Assembly: GCA_002399735.1 (NCBI GenBank)
Contig: DHEF01000037.1
Coordinates: 1-49,343 of the forward strand
DNA length: 49,343 bases
Direction of reading: 5' to 3'
Source of the DNA: Chitinophagaceae bacterium UBA4857
GTDB lineage: Bacteria > Bacteroidota > Bacteroidia > Chitinophagales > Chitinophagaceae
Below are positions 8,627-17,266 of the stretch, piece after piece. Under the pieces are notes generated by a model. The model was not told the DNA's origin, did not search any database, and worked only from the letters and a program-made list of their open reading frames with translations. The position numbers and the translations under genes are program-made. The number at the start of each line of letters is the position of its first letter. Positions within the stretch are counted from its first letter, which is position 1.

Positions 8627-10147
8627 TTACCCGTTATTCTCGGGGCGCATTTGCGGGAAAAATAAAACATCCTGAATGGAAGGCTGATTGGTTAACATCA
8701 TACATAACCTGTCAATACCAAAACCAATACCCGATGTTGGCGGCATGCCATATTCCAATGCTCTTAAAAAGTCATAATCAATAAACATAGCTTCATCATC
8801 GCCACGTTCCATTAATTTAATCTGGTCTTCAAAACGTTCACGTTGGTCAATAGGATCGTTAAGTTCACTGTAGGCATTGGCCACTTCTTTACCATTTACC
8901 ATCAGCTCAAAACGCTCTACCAGTCCGGGTTTGCTGCGGTGCTTTTTAGTAAGCGGACTCATCTCTACCGGATAGTCTATTATAAAGGTTGGCTCAATAT
9001 AATGGTGCTCGCATTTTTCACCAAACAACGCATCAATCAGTTTGCCTTTACCCATACTGTTTTCTACACCAATATGCAATGCTTTACAGGTTTCACGTAA
9101 CGTATCTTCGTCCATGTTACTTACATCGTAGCCCGTATGTTCTTTTATTGCATCATAAATGCTGATGCGTTTGTAAGGGGCTTTAAACGAAATTGTATTC
9201 TCGCCAATGGTAACATCGGTGGTACCATTAACATCCATCGCTGCTTTTTCCAACAGTTTTTCTGTCGTATCCATCATCCACAAATAATCTTTGTAGGCAA
9301 CGTAAAACTCCAATACGGTAAACTCAGGGTTATGCGTACGGTCCATACCTTCGTTACGAAAGTTGCGGCTAAACTCATACACCCAATCAAAACCACCTAC
9401 AATCAGGCGTTTTAAATAAAGTTCGTTGGCAATACGCAGGTAAAAAGGTATATCCAGCGCATTGTGGTGGGTTTCAAACGGACGAGCCGCTGCTCCACCG
9501 GGAATACTTTGCAACACCGGCGTATCTACTTCCAACGCACCTTGTTCGTTTAAAAAGTTACGTATTGAGTTAATAAGTTTTGTTCTTTTAATAAAAGTTT
9601 CTTTAACCGAAGGATTAATTACCAAATCAGCATAACGCTGGCGGTAGCGAAACTCCGGATCCGTTACTTCGTCAAAGGCATTGCCTTCCTCATCACGTTT
9701 TACAATAGGCAAAGGTTTTAAGGATTTTGCCAACAACGTAATGTTTTGTGCATGTATAGATGTTTCGCCGGTTTTAGTGGTAAACACAAAACCTTTAACG
9801 CCTAAAAAGTCGCCTAAGTCAAGTGGTTTTAGCACAAGCTCCCAAAAGCTTTTGTCCTCATCGGGGCAAATTTCATCACGTTTTACATATAACTGTATAA
9901 TACCCTTACTGTCCTGAATCTTTATAAAAAGCACCTTACCCATTCCGCTCATACTCATTACCCTTCCTGCCAAACATACGTCGGCAAAACTCTCTTTTGT
10001 CTCTTCGGTGTAGGCAGCTTTAATATCTGCCGAATAATGCGAAACCGGAAAAAGCGGTGCGGGGTAGGCATCAATACCTGCGGCCTGCATTTTTTGTAGC
10101 TTTTCTCTTCTGATTAATTCCTGTTCCGACAAATGTTGTTCGCTCAT
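8627..10147 (-). CDS. lysS: Lysine--tRNA ligase (class II)
   Basis: A 506-aa cytoplasmic enzyme that charges tRNA-Lys. An N-terminal OB-fold anticodon-binding domain (about residues 55-150, including GRVMSMSGMGKVLFI) is followed by the class II catalytic core. Motif 2 is the FRNEGMDRTHNPEFT region (about 260-280) and motif 3 is GIGFGIDRL near the C-terminus (about 478-486). Length is normal for bacterial LysS. The ATG at 10147 gives the usual short helical leader. It is a single-gene unit with a bidirectional terminator at its 3' end. Confidence 0.96.
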   Translation of the reverse strand: MSEQHLSEQELIRREKLQKMQAAGIDAYPAPLFPVSHYSADIKAAYTEETKESFADVCLAGRVMSMSGMGKVLFIKIQDSKGIIQLYVKRDEICPDEDKSFWELVLKPLDLGDFLGVKGFVFTTKTGETSIHAQNITLLAKSLKPLPIVKRDEEGNAFDEVTDPEFRYRQRYADLVINPSVKETFIKRTKLINSIRNFLNEQGALEVDTPVLQSIPGGAAARPFETHHNALDIPFYLRIANELYLKRLIVGGFDWVYEFSRNFRNEGMDRTHNPEFTVLEFYVAYKDYLWMMDTTEKLLEKAAMDVNGTTDVTIGENTISFKAPYKRISIYDAIKEHTGYDVSNMDEDTLRETCKALHIGVENSMGKGKLIDALFGEKCEHHYIEPTFIIDYPVEMSPLTKKHRSKPGLVERFELMVNGKEVANAYSELNDPIDQRERFEDQIKLMERGDDEAMFIDYDFLRALEYGMPPTSGIGFGIDRLCMMLTNQPSIQDVLFFPQMRPENNG

Positions 10148-10239
10148 TAAAATGTATTTTTTCGAGGCGCAAAGTTAGCCTATGTAAGCCATATCAGCAA
10201 AGTTGGCTTGTGCAGCCTGTGTCAGGGGATAAAAGTGAG

Positions 10240-10342
10240 ATATAATGTAACCTGCTGTTGCACGATGATGATAAGCGAACGGAACGATGAACGGAGCGTC
10301 GCAAGGGAAGATGATTAGTATTACTGCTGCCGATTTAATAAA
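10240..10342 (+). repeat. Dispersed intergenic repeat, family 1, divergent copy
   Basis: Carries CACGATGATGATAAGCG, the block ACGATGAACGGAGCGTCGCAA (also at 32018-32039), and ends in ATTAGTATTACTGCTGCCGA. It lies between lysS and the glycosyltransferase. Confidence 0.55.
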
Positions 10343-10351
10343 TAAAAAACA

Positions 10352-11476
10352 CTATTTAACCTGCCGTCCCTTCCATTCATATTTGCCAAAAGCACCCATG
10401 AAACCCGCTAGCACCGTATACAAAACGTGTAAAGGTTGAAAAAAGAAAAAGTATTTAATCGTGTGTTGCTGTTTAAAAAACCGGGCCATGGCAGCATAAA
10501 AAGGTAGCTCTACCAAGGTTTTAGCAACCCATATAAACAACCAGCCAATTAGGTAAAAATGGTTACCCGAAATGAATGCCAGCAGCGGCCATACTAAAAA
10601 GAGGCAGTTGGTAATGTACACCCAAACTAATACGCCGAAAATTTTTTTATCCTCGTAATATTTTGCTTTGCTGGCCCAACGTATGCGTTGGTTAAAAAAA
10701 CTTTTCCAATCGGGCATGGCGGCGGTACTAACAATAGCTTCGGCCGCAGGTACATAACTAATACGCTGCGGATGTAGTTGCGCTATTTTATGCATTAACA
10801 GCATGTCATCACCGGAGGCAATATTATCAATACCCGCAAAGCCGTTAACCTCGTAAAAAACACTGCGTTCGTAAGCCAGGTTGGCGCCATTACACATGGC
10901 ATGTACACCCTGTGTAACCGAAGCGCCGGTAATGCCTTGCAATACCATAAAATCCATTTGCTGAAACACTTCCACTAAACTACCCTTACTGCTAAACACC
11001 ACCGGTGCAACAATAAATGCTGCATTCGTTTGTCGGTAACATTGCTCAATAGTTTGCAGCCAATTGGGTTGCACCAAACAATCTGCATCGGTACAAACAA
11101 TCAGTTTGCCTGTTGCATGGGCAATGCCTATTTCTATGGCTTTTTTCTTGTAAGAGTTAATGCCATCGTTGGTTAACGATAATAAGGTTACCTGCGGAAA
11201 ATTATTTTGTACAATAGCGGCTGTATTATCGGTGGAATGATCGTTTACTACAATTATTTCTAATAAATGTGCAGGATAGGTTTGTGCCATTAAACCGTGT
11301 AACAATGCTGCAATATTATTAGCCTCGTTACGTGCCGGTATTATTACCGAAAGCGTTGTTTGGCCAGTAGAAGCATTGGCAGTAAATGGTTTTATTTTTT
11401 TCCAGCTAAGCCAATAATACATGATTAATGCGCTATAACCGGTTAAAAAAAGTACAGTGATGAGTATGAGTATCAT
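10352..11476 (-). CDS. Family 2 glycosyltransferase, membrane-bound
   Basis: A processive-type GT2 of 374 aa when started at the ATG at 11476; an in-frame TTG nine bases upstream is less likely. One N-terminal TM segment (about 1-22) is followed by the GT-A domain (SVIIPARNEA, VVNDHSTDNT, the CTDADC metal-binding DxD, GDDMLL). The QRIRWASK motif follows, equivalent to Q/RxxRW of processive GT2 enzymes. About three C-terminal TM segments include WVYITNCLFLVWPLLAFI. It would transfer a sugar from a nucleotide-sugar to a lipid or polysaccharide acceptor at the inner membrane. No polysaccharide cluster surrounds it. Confidence 0.85.
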   Translation of the reverse strand: MILILITVLFLTGYSALIMYYWLSWKKIKPFTANASTGQTTLSVIIPARNEANNIAALLHGLMAQTYPAHLLEIIVVNDHSTDNTAAIVQNNFPQVTLLSLTNDGINSYKKKAIEIGIAHATGKLIVCTDADCLVQPNWLQTIEQCYRQTNAAFIVAPVVFSSKGSLVEVFQQMDFMVLQGITGASVTQGVHAMCNGANLAYERSVFYEVNGFAGIDNIASGDDMLLMHKIAQLHPQRISYVPAAEAIVSTAAMPDWKSFFNQRIRWASKAKYYEDKKIFGVLVWVYITNCLFLVWPLLAFISGNHFYLIGWLFIWVAKTLVELPFYAAMARFFKQQHTIKYFFFFQPLHVLYTVLAGFMGAFGKYEWKGRQVK

Positions 11477-11595
11477 GCCCTGCAAAACTAATGAGTATTG
11501 TGTGTAAGAAAAATTACACTTTGTGACAGGAACTCTTGGTAATACCGGGAAAAGGTATTTGTCACCCTGTTTTTAACCCCGCATAGCGTGGGAGC

Positions 11596-11645
11596 TTGAC
11601 GAAGGGCTACGCAGCAGAGTAAGAGTTCTCCGCAGGCTTCGTCAA
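11596..11645. repeat. Inverted repeat of the TTGACGAAG type (family 2)
   Basis: Arms TTGACGAAG / CTTCGTCAA (11596-11604 / 11637-11645). The same GACGAAG-containing motif occurs near 31812-31825, 31853-31863 and 40326-40337. It lies in the 277-bp gap between the GT2 and DUF2490-like genes, which otherwise holds only low-complexity AT sequence. Confidence 0.5.
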
Positions 11646-11753
11646 TTTCAGTCTGACAATTTTCCTTTTCATTAAAAGCTTACAAAGTGAATATGAAATT
11701 TATATTAAGATTAGAAAATCTCATTACCAAATCACCCAATCATCACATTTCCT

Positions 11754-12497
11754 CTACAGCCTGGAATAAAATGCTAACTGTACAATATGGTTATTGGAAT
11801 TGGGTGTACCGGCACTACGTTCTAAAAACTGGTGCATATAACCCAGTTCTATATCGTATTGTTTGCCTAAGCGGTAACCAACGGATGCGTAAGCCCTGTT
11901 TTGATCAAACACTTTGCCGTTTAGTTTTTCTTTGTTTTGAACATTGAAAAATAATTCGTTTTGTATAGAAGCAAAGAGTCCCTGATCGAATGGTTTTTGG
12001 GTGGACTGTGTTAAAGGAATGATGCCCCTGAAAAAATAACGGGCACGTTGTGCAAAAAAGTCAGCATCGCCGGGGCGTTGTAAAAAACGTTGTTCAAACC
12101 TTGCACGATGTTGCACAGCGGCACCGAATATTTTATGCGTATAAATATATTGTTCCCAAATGCGGTGTTCACCAATACGAGTTTCGTTGGCATCTAACTC
12201 GTCAAGCGTTAAGGTAAATGCATAACCTGCTGTAATAGTGTGGTTAGGCTTTAAATAATAATTTACGCCAGGACGAATTAGGAGGATGGCACCGTAGTTC
12301 CATTTGTCACGCATACGAAGTTGTATATCGTTATTAATACCCCATTTGTTGTTAAGCTTTACATTATTAAACCAACCGGCCCAGATGCTGCTGTAATGCC
12401 CTGCTTTGGTAGAAGGAGTGGTTTGGGCATAGGCTGTTGGTATTTGTACAACACAAAAAAAACATACAAGGGCAATAACAATAGTTTGCTTAAACAT
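11754..12497 (-). CDS. DUF2490-like outer-membrane protein
   Basis: A 247-aa exported protein with a clear signal peptide (MFKQTIVIALVCFFCVVQIP, cleavage near AYA-QT at about 24). The mature part is a run of amphipathic beta strands with aromatic girdles (SSIWAGWFNNVKLNNKWG, IRPGVNYYL, ITAGYAFT, HRARFEQRF, ASVGYRLG, IELGYMHQF) ending in a terminal aromatic strand. This matches the DUF2490 family of presumed barrels common in Bacteroidota, whose function is unknown. It stands alone, separated from neighbours by repeats on both sides. Confidence 0.75.
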   Translation of the reverse strand: MFKQTIVIALVCFFCVVQIPTAYAQTTPSTKAGHYSSIWAGWFNNVKLNNKWGINNDIQLRMRDKWNYGAILLIRPGVNYYLKPNHTITAGYAFTLTLDELDANETRIGEHRIWEQYIYTHKIFGAAVQHRARFEQRFLQRPGDADFFAQRARYFFRGIIPLTQSTQKPFDQGLFASIQNELFFNVQNKEKLNGKVFDQNRAYASVGYRLGKQYDIELGYMHQFLERSAGTPNSNNHIVQLAFYSRL

Positions 12498-12603
12498 GAT
12501 GGCGAAAATTTTTTAAAACTTTAAATGGTGGTGGCGGTGGTTTTGTTGTATTATTTGTTACACGGACATTTGTTGACTTACACCTGCTATGCGGAGTTGT
12601 GCA

Positions 12604-12728
12604 CAATGCTGAATAGTATTACTGCAGCACAAGTGATAGTATTTAATTCGTTTCCACTGGAAATAAATTAAATCCCGATTCTATCGAATCACAACAGACG
12701 ATGATAGTAGCAATGCAGTCGGTAACAT
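12604..12728 (+). repeat. Dispersed intergenic repeat, family 1, full copy with two hairpins
   Basis: The 327-bp gap between the DUF2490-like gene and the antiporter is largely this element. Left arm TGCTGAATAGTATTACTGCAG; hairpin 1 has 15-nt arms (12641-12655 / 12659-12673); hairpin 2 is GATTC-TATC-GAATC (12677-12690); right arm ACAACAGACGATGATAGTAG. The core is almost identical to the inverted copy at 26920-27050. Confidence 0.8.
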
Positions 12729-12824
12729 AATAATTAAAATAACAAGACAACCATTCATACGAAGATAGGACATACAGATGTGTATGCCCCATGGATTGAA
12801 TTATTTTAACGAATAGTTTAAAAC

Positions 12825-15101
12825 CTATTCTTCAAACTGCGTAACAATTAAAGTGGATGGAATATGTGCTAACCACGGGCTATCTTCTTGGGTAAGCTTT
12901 GTCCAGCTTTCCATGCTGATGATTAATAAATCATGCAATTGTAAAAACTGACTATCGATGGTGGCTAACTGTAGCAGGTTAATATGATTGGGTGCCATTT
13001 GTTCAATAGAACGAATGCGCTCTTTAATGTTGGAATCGGTTTTAATTTCGCCGTTTATATCCAACACCGTTACCTGTGCTCCGTTATTATGAATAAGTTT
13101 TTGCACGTAGGTAATCAGGTAACTATCATTGGCGTCCAACATGGGTACACAAATATTGTTTACTCGGGTTAAATCTTTATTGATGAAAATACCGATTGGC
13201 GTGTTGGACCTGGCCATGATTAACCGCGTACGCTCGTCAAACGGTGATGTTTCAAACAATTTTTCTTTACCGGTTACGGTGTTTAGTATTTTTTCAGGAT
13301 TAATAATTCGGGTAGTAAAACCTAATAATTTGCCTAGGAGTGTTCCTTCAAAAATAGATTCGCTCATGTTCATTAACAGCAAATCATACTCGCCTTTGTT
13401 GGCTACTTCGGCAATTTCTATATCAATATCGTTAGCGGTTTTAAATAAGGTAGTTACCGGCTGATTTAGTTTTTGTGCTTCTTCAATTACGGGAACAAAA
13501 CTTTCCTGCTCATACTCGGCCTCGTTAAAATGATGCACTTGGTGCGGTGTTAAATGCATGGCAGTAACCGCCGCATTTTTGCCTAATTTTTTTACCAGGC
13601 TGTTGGCCAGTAATAACAATGCTTTGCCGGATTGCGGCGTATCAAACGAGAGTAATACTTTAAATTTTCGGTTTTCTTTTACCTCATAAGGTACGGGCTC
13701 CGGTTTTTTACGGAAAATAAAATTGATAAGGTCTAAGGCCGGACCCGTCATCATCGTAGTGGCTAAAGCCATAATAACCATCATGGCAAAAATTTGCGGG
13801 GTAAGTACACCCAGGTCGTAACCAATATTCAGTACCACCAGTTCCATTAAACCACGGGTGTTCATGAGGGCACCAATAATTAAACTGTCCTTCCAGTTTT
13901 GTCCCACAAACCTTGCCGCCAATGCACTGCCTATAAACTTACCGGCAACGGCAAATAAAATAATTACGCCGGTTACTTTCCATAAATAGGGATCGTTTAG
14001 TAAACCTATTTCGGTACGTAAACCGGTGTATACAAAAAAGATGGGTAATAATAATACCAGCGCAACATCCTCTACTTTTTCAATAAATATGCTACGGAAT
14101 TTAATGTTCTCCGGCATAATAGCACCGGCCATAAAGGCACCGAATAATGCGTGAATACCTATTACCTCAGTAGCAAAAGAGGAAAGTAAAAGGGTGAGAA
14201 AGAAAATGGCTACAACCGATTTGCTCAGGTTTTCACGTACGGCATGTAAATCGCCTACACGTTTTAAAAATGGACGAACCACTTTTATCATTAATGCCAC
14301 GTAAGCAATAGCTGCCAGAATGGTGTACAAGGCACTTACGAACGTACCGGCTTTTACAATGGCAATTACAATGGCTAAAATACACCAGGCGGTAATATCA
14401 TCTGCCGCGGCACAAGTAATAACTACCGAGCCTAAACGGGTTTTGTTCATGCCTCTTTCCTGTAAAATACGGGCCAGTACCGGGAAGGCTGTTATGCTTA
14501 ACGCAATACCCATAAATAAACCAAAGGAGGTAAAGCGAACATTGGCAGGTGCAAAAGTTTCGTAAATAAAGTAGGCCAGTATTAACCCTAATGCAAAAGG
14601 GAAAATAATACTGGCATGGCTTATTACAACGGCGTCTTTAGCCTTGTTGCGTAATACTTTTAAGTCCAACTCCATACCCACTACAAACATGAACATAATT
14701 AAACCAAACTGGCTTAATATTTTGAGGTTGCCAAATGAGTCGGGCGGGAAAAGTGTGGCCGAAAAATCAGGGAAGTACATACCAAACAAAGAAGGCCCCA
14801 ACACTATACCTGCTATAATTTCGCCAATAACCGTAGGCTGACCAATTTTTTTAAATACCCAGCCAAACATACGGGCCACCAATATGATGGTAACAATTTG
14901 TATTAACAGTATTGCGAGCGGGTGACTAAGATTGGCTTGCATGGCATCTACAAACTGTTGCCATTGTGAGCTGTCGGTGGGTTTTGTATTAAACACACGG
15001 CCCTCCTGCAAATTTTTACCATATTGTATTATTACAAAAATGAGGACGGAAAAAAATCCGATAACCCCCAGGTAAAAAAAACTGTTCTTAAACTTTTTCA
15101 T
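12825..15101 (-). CDS. CPA2-type cation/proton antiporter with large cytoplasmic domain
   Basis: A 758-aa inner-membrane transporter. One N-terminal TM (about 8-26) is followed by the 11-13 TM Na+/H+ exchanger core (about 58-435) with characteristic stretches GQPTVIGEIIAGIVLGPS, SITAFPVLARIL, AADDITAWC and MNTRGLMELVVLNIG. The Asp-Asp in AADD is the expected ion-binding pair. About 300 C-terminal residues form soluble domains resembling tandem universal-stress folds, as in plant CHX/KefB-like antiporters. It likely exchanges K+ or Na+ for H+. It is monocistronic; the preferred cation cannot be read from sequence. Confidence 0.88.
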   Translation of the reverse strand: MKKFKNSFFYLGVIGFFSVLIFVIIQYGKNLQEGRVFNTKPTDSSQWQQFVDAMQANLSHPLAILLIQIVTIILVARMFGWVFKKIGQPTVIGEIIAGIVLGPSLFGMYFPDFSATLFPPDSFGNLKILSQFGLIMFMFVVGMELDLKVLRNKAKDAVVISHASIIFPFALGLILAYFIYETFAPANVRFTSFGLFMGIALSITAFPVLARILQERGMNKTRLGSVVITCAAADDITAWCILAIVIAIVKAGTFVSALYTILAAIAYVALMIKVVRPFLKRVGDLHAVRENLSKSVVAIFFLTLLLSSFATEVIGIHALFGAFMAGAIMPENIKFRSIFIEKVEDVALVLLLPIFFVYTGLRTEIGLLNDPYLWKVTGVIILFAVAGKFIGSALAARFVGQNWKDSLIIGALMNTRGLMELVVLNIGYDLGVLTPQIFAMMVIMALATTMMTGPALDLINFIFRKKPEPVPYEVKENRKFKVLLSFDTPQSGKALLLLANSLVKKLGKNAAVTAMHLTPHQVHHFNEAEYEQESFVPVIEEAQKLNQPVTTLFKTANDIDIEIAEVANKGEYDLLLMNMSESIFEGTLLGKLLGFTTRIINPEKILNTVTGKEKLFETSPFDERTRLIMARSNTPIGIFINKDLTRVNNICVPMLDANDSYLITYVQKLIHNNGAQVTVLDINGEIKTDSNIKERIRSIEQMAPNHINLLQLATIDSQFLQLHDLLIISMESWTKLTQEDSPWLAHIPSTLIVTQFEE

Positions 15102-15306
15102 GTATGTTGCTTTAGCACATATGGCTAATCGTTATTTATTTGGTAAGGCCATAAAACGCATACAGGTGTTAGCTAAAACAGATGTAGATATTTGGTGGCT
15201 AAACTAAATTTGCGCTGCAAAAATGCAGTACTATTAGTTGATAATTTCAAAAAAGTAAGCAATCTGTTTAAGAATGTAACAAGGCAATTAAATGTTGTAA
15301 CAAAAA

Positions 15307-16026
15307 CTAATTCTTTAACTGCTGAAGAAAGTTTTGCCTGTAAATATCGCTTAAAGTTAAGCGCACAGGTTGTCCGGATTCATCCGCCAGGTTCAGGATA
15401 ATCTCATCAAAAGAAAAGACCTGTACCGTTTTTATAGCAATTAGTTCTCTTTTGTTAATGCGGCAAAAATCGCCGGTTGGTAACATTTCAAGCAGTTTTT
15501 CAAACGATATATTCTTTAGTGTAAATGTAATATTATCGGACAAATAAGCAATTTTATCGCGGCTGTCATTTTCCGACGTTTTTACATACAGCAATTGGTC
15601 AAAAAATACCAGTGTTTTGCCTTTTTCGGTATTCCACTGAAAGTATTGTCTTGGTTTTACATCAGACTGTAAGCGTTGAACAGCCTTCTGTACGGCCTGT
15701 TGCAAACGCTCCATTTTTACCGGCTTACGTACATAATCAATGGCGTTTAAGTCAAAAGCTTCGGCCGCATATTCTTTATAGGCGGTAGTAAAAATCACCG
15801 GTTTACCATTTAACAGGTTGGCTACCTGTAAGCCCGACATTTCCGGCATTTCAATATCTAAAATGCATAAATCAAAATCCAGTCCGGGCGCCTCGGCTAA
15901 AAGTGTTTGCGGATTATTAAAAGCTTTTACCACTTCCAGTTCCGGAATTTGATTGCACAACATTTTCAGGTACGTTAATCCCGGCAACTCATCATCCAGC
16001 AGTAAACACTTTAGCTTTTCTTTCAA
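15307..16026 (-). CDS. LytTR-family response regulator
   Basis: A 239-aa two-component regulator. The receiver domain (about 5-120) has the acidic pair in LLLDDE, the phospho-acceptor Asp in CILDIEMPEMSG (about 57), the Thr switch in FTTAYKEY and Lys in YVRKPV. The C-terminal LytTR DNA-binding domain (about 140-236) includes the FCRINKRELIAIKTVQ region. The only start before the receiver is a TTG at 16026, because the frame is closed upstream and no ATG precedes LLLDDE. The gene overlaps the kinase gene by 35 bp, so translation is probably coupled. Confidence 0.88.
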   Translation of the reverse strand: MKEKLKCLLLDDELPGLTYLKMLCNQIPELEVVKAFNNPQTLLAEAPGLDFDLCILDIEMPEMSGLQVANLLNGKPVIFTTAYKEYAAEAFDLNAIDYVRKPVKMERLQQAVQKAVQRLQSDVKPRQYFQWNTEKGKTLVFFDQLLYVKTSENDSRDKIAYLSDNITFTLKNISFEKLLEMLPTGDFCRINKRELIAIKTVQVFSFDEIILNLADESGQPVRLTLSDIYRQNFLQQLKN

Positions 16027-16765
16027 GTAAATTTATTTTTAAGTGGGCAATATAAACGTCTTCTTCTACAAAGCGGTCCAGTTTGTAATCATCTTTATAT
16101 AAAATATTCAAACGCTGATCCAGTGTTTTAGTACCAATGCCGCTATTGGTTTTTACCATACTTTTCTTTGGCGACATTTTATTAGAAACCGTCAGGTAAA
16201 AACAACCGTCCTTAAATTCAAACACAATAGAAATAAATGCATCCTGGCTTTGCAGGTCGGCATGTTTAAATGCATTTTCAATCAGGTCAATAGAAATCAA
16301 CGGTGCCAAAATGGCTTCTTCATACAGCGGATCATCTTCTTTAATCTTTGTTTTTACTTTCAACTCAAACAAAGGGCTTACTTTAATTTTATTAATTTCT
16401 ATCAGGTTTAGCGCAAACTCAATTTCTTCCTTGGGTGTAACCAGTTTATTGCGGCTTTCGTATAAAATATAGTCCAATACATTGGCCAGTTTGTCCAACG
16501 CAAAATAAGTTTGATAAGCGTGAGATTGTATCGAGTTCAATACATTTTTAAACAAGTGTGGGTTAAGCCTTGCTTCTAATGATTGCAATTCCAGCGAGTC
16601 AACTTTTTGTTGCAGGCCATTGTATTTACCCACCGCATCGTTCACCACTTTTTGCTGCTGCGTTGTTTTTTTAATTAAAACAATAATTATAAGCACTGCC
16701 AGTAATAACAATCCGGCAATGGCATATACCACCCATGAATTGTTATTTATTTGAAGTAGATGCAT
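15992..16765 (-). CDS. LytS/YehU-type sensor histidine kinase
   Basis: A 257-aa kinase with one N-terminal TM (about 10-31), a short coiled coil, and the His_kinase domain. The phospho-acceptor His is in LNPHLFKNVLNSIQSHAY, where the usual NPHFLFN is varied to NPHLFKN. The ATPase N-box is in SIDLIENAFKHAD and the G-box in SGIGTKTLDQRLN. There is no periplasmic sensor domain, so the signal is probably sensed in or at the membrane, or through a partner. It is co-transcribed with the overlapping LytTR regulator, forming a pair. Target genes are unknown. Confidence 0.85.
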   Translation of the reverse strand: MHLLQINNNSWVVYAIAGLLLLAVLIIIVLIKKTTQQQKVVNDAVGKYNGLQQKVDSLELQSLEARLNPHLFKNVLNSIQSHAYQTYFALDKLANVLDYILYESRNKLVTPKEEIEFALNLIEINKIKVSPLFELKVKTKIKEDDPLYEEAILAPLISIDLIENAFKHADLQSQDAFISIVFEFKDGCFYLTVSNKMSPKKSMVKTNSGIGTKTLDQRLNILYKDDYKLDRFVEEDVYIAHLKINLLERKAKVFTAG

Positions 16766-16839
16766 ATTGTTATTTGTGTAAAGTTATTGTAAAATAAAAT
16801 GAATAGGGTTTTACTAAAGGTTGATGGAGAATTTTTATG

Positions 16840-17210
16840 TTACCAGCTACAGTTCCCTGAGCATCTTCCCTTGCGTCGCACTCTTGTACAGCATATCGCT
16901 AATCATCATCATGTTGGTTTTGGCAAAGTAGTAACAGTATTGGAATTGTAGGAAAATAGCTTTTAGCTTTATGCGTTAAGCTTTCAGCTTGTACAGCATA
17001 TCGCTAATCATCATCGTGTTGTTTTTGGCAAAGTAGTAACAGTATTGGAACTGTAAGAAAATAGCTTTCAGATTTCAGCGTTAAGCTTTTAGCTTGTACA
17101 GCATATCGCTAATCAGCATCGTGTTGTTTTTTAGCAAAGCATTCGGAGTATTTAAAAAGTAAACAAATAGCTTTTTGCTTTATGCGTTAAGCATTTAGCT
17201 TGTACTGTGC
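16840..17210. repeat. Tandem repeat, three units of about 105 bp, at a family-1 repeat
   Basis: The 500-bp gap between the kinase and the GGT-like gene is filled by a family-1-like segment (16840-16885, TTGCGTCGCACTCTTGTAC), then units starting CTTGTACAGCATATCGCTAATCA at 16883, 16988 and 17093, with a further partial start at 17200. The spacing is 105, 105 and 107 bp. Each unit also contains GGCAAAGTAGTAACAGTATTGG or a decayed form of it, plus an AAGCTTTCAGCTT-like palindromic tract. No ORF is supported. Confidence 0.85.
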
Positions 17211-17266
17211 ATAAAAAAGCTAACTTTAATAGCTCTGTCATTATTCATCAGTTTACACTTAAGCCC

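Noticed and set aside
15192..15401. 69-codon ORF across the end of the LytTR gene
   Set aside because: Overlaps the conserved C-terminus of the response regulator on the other strand and has no family features.
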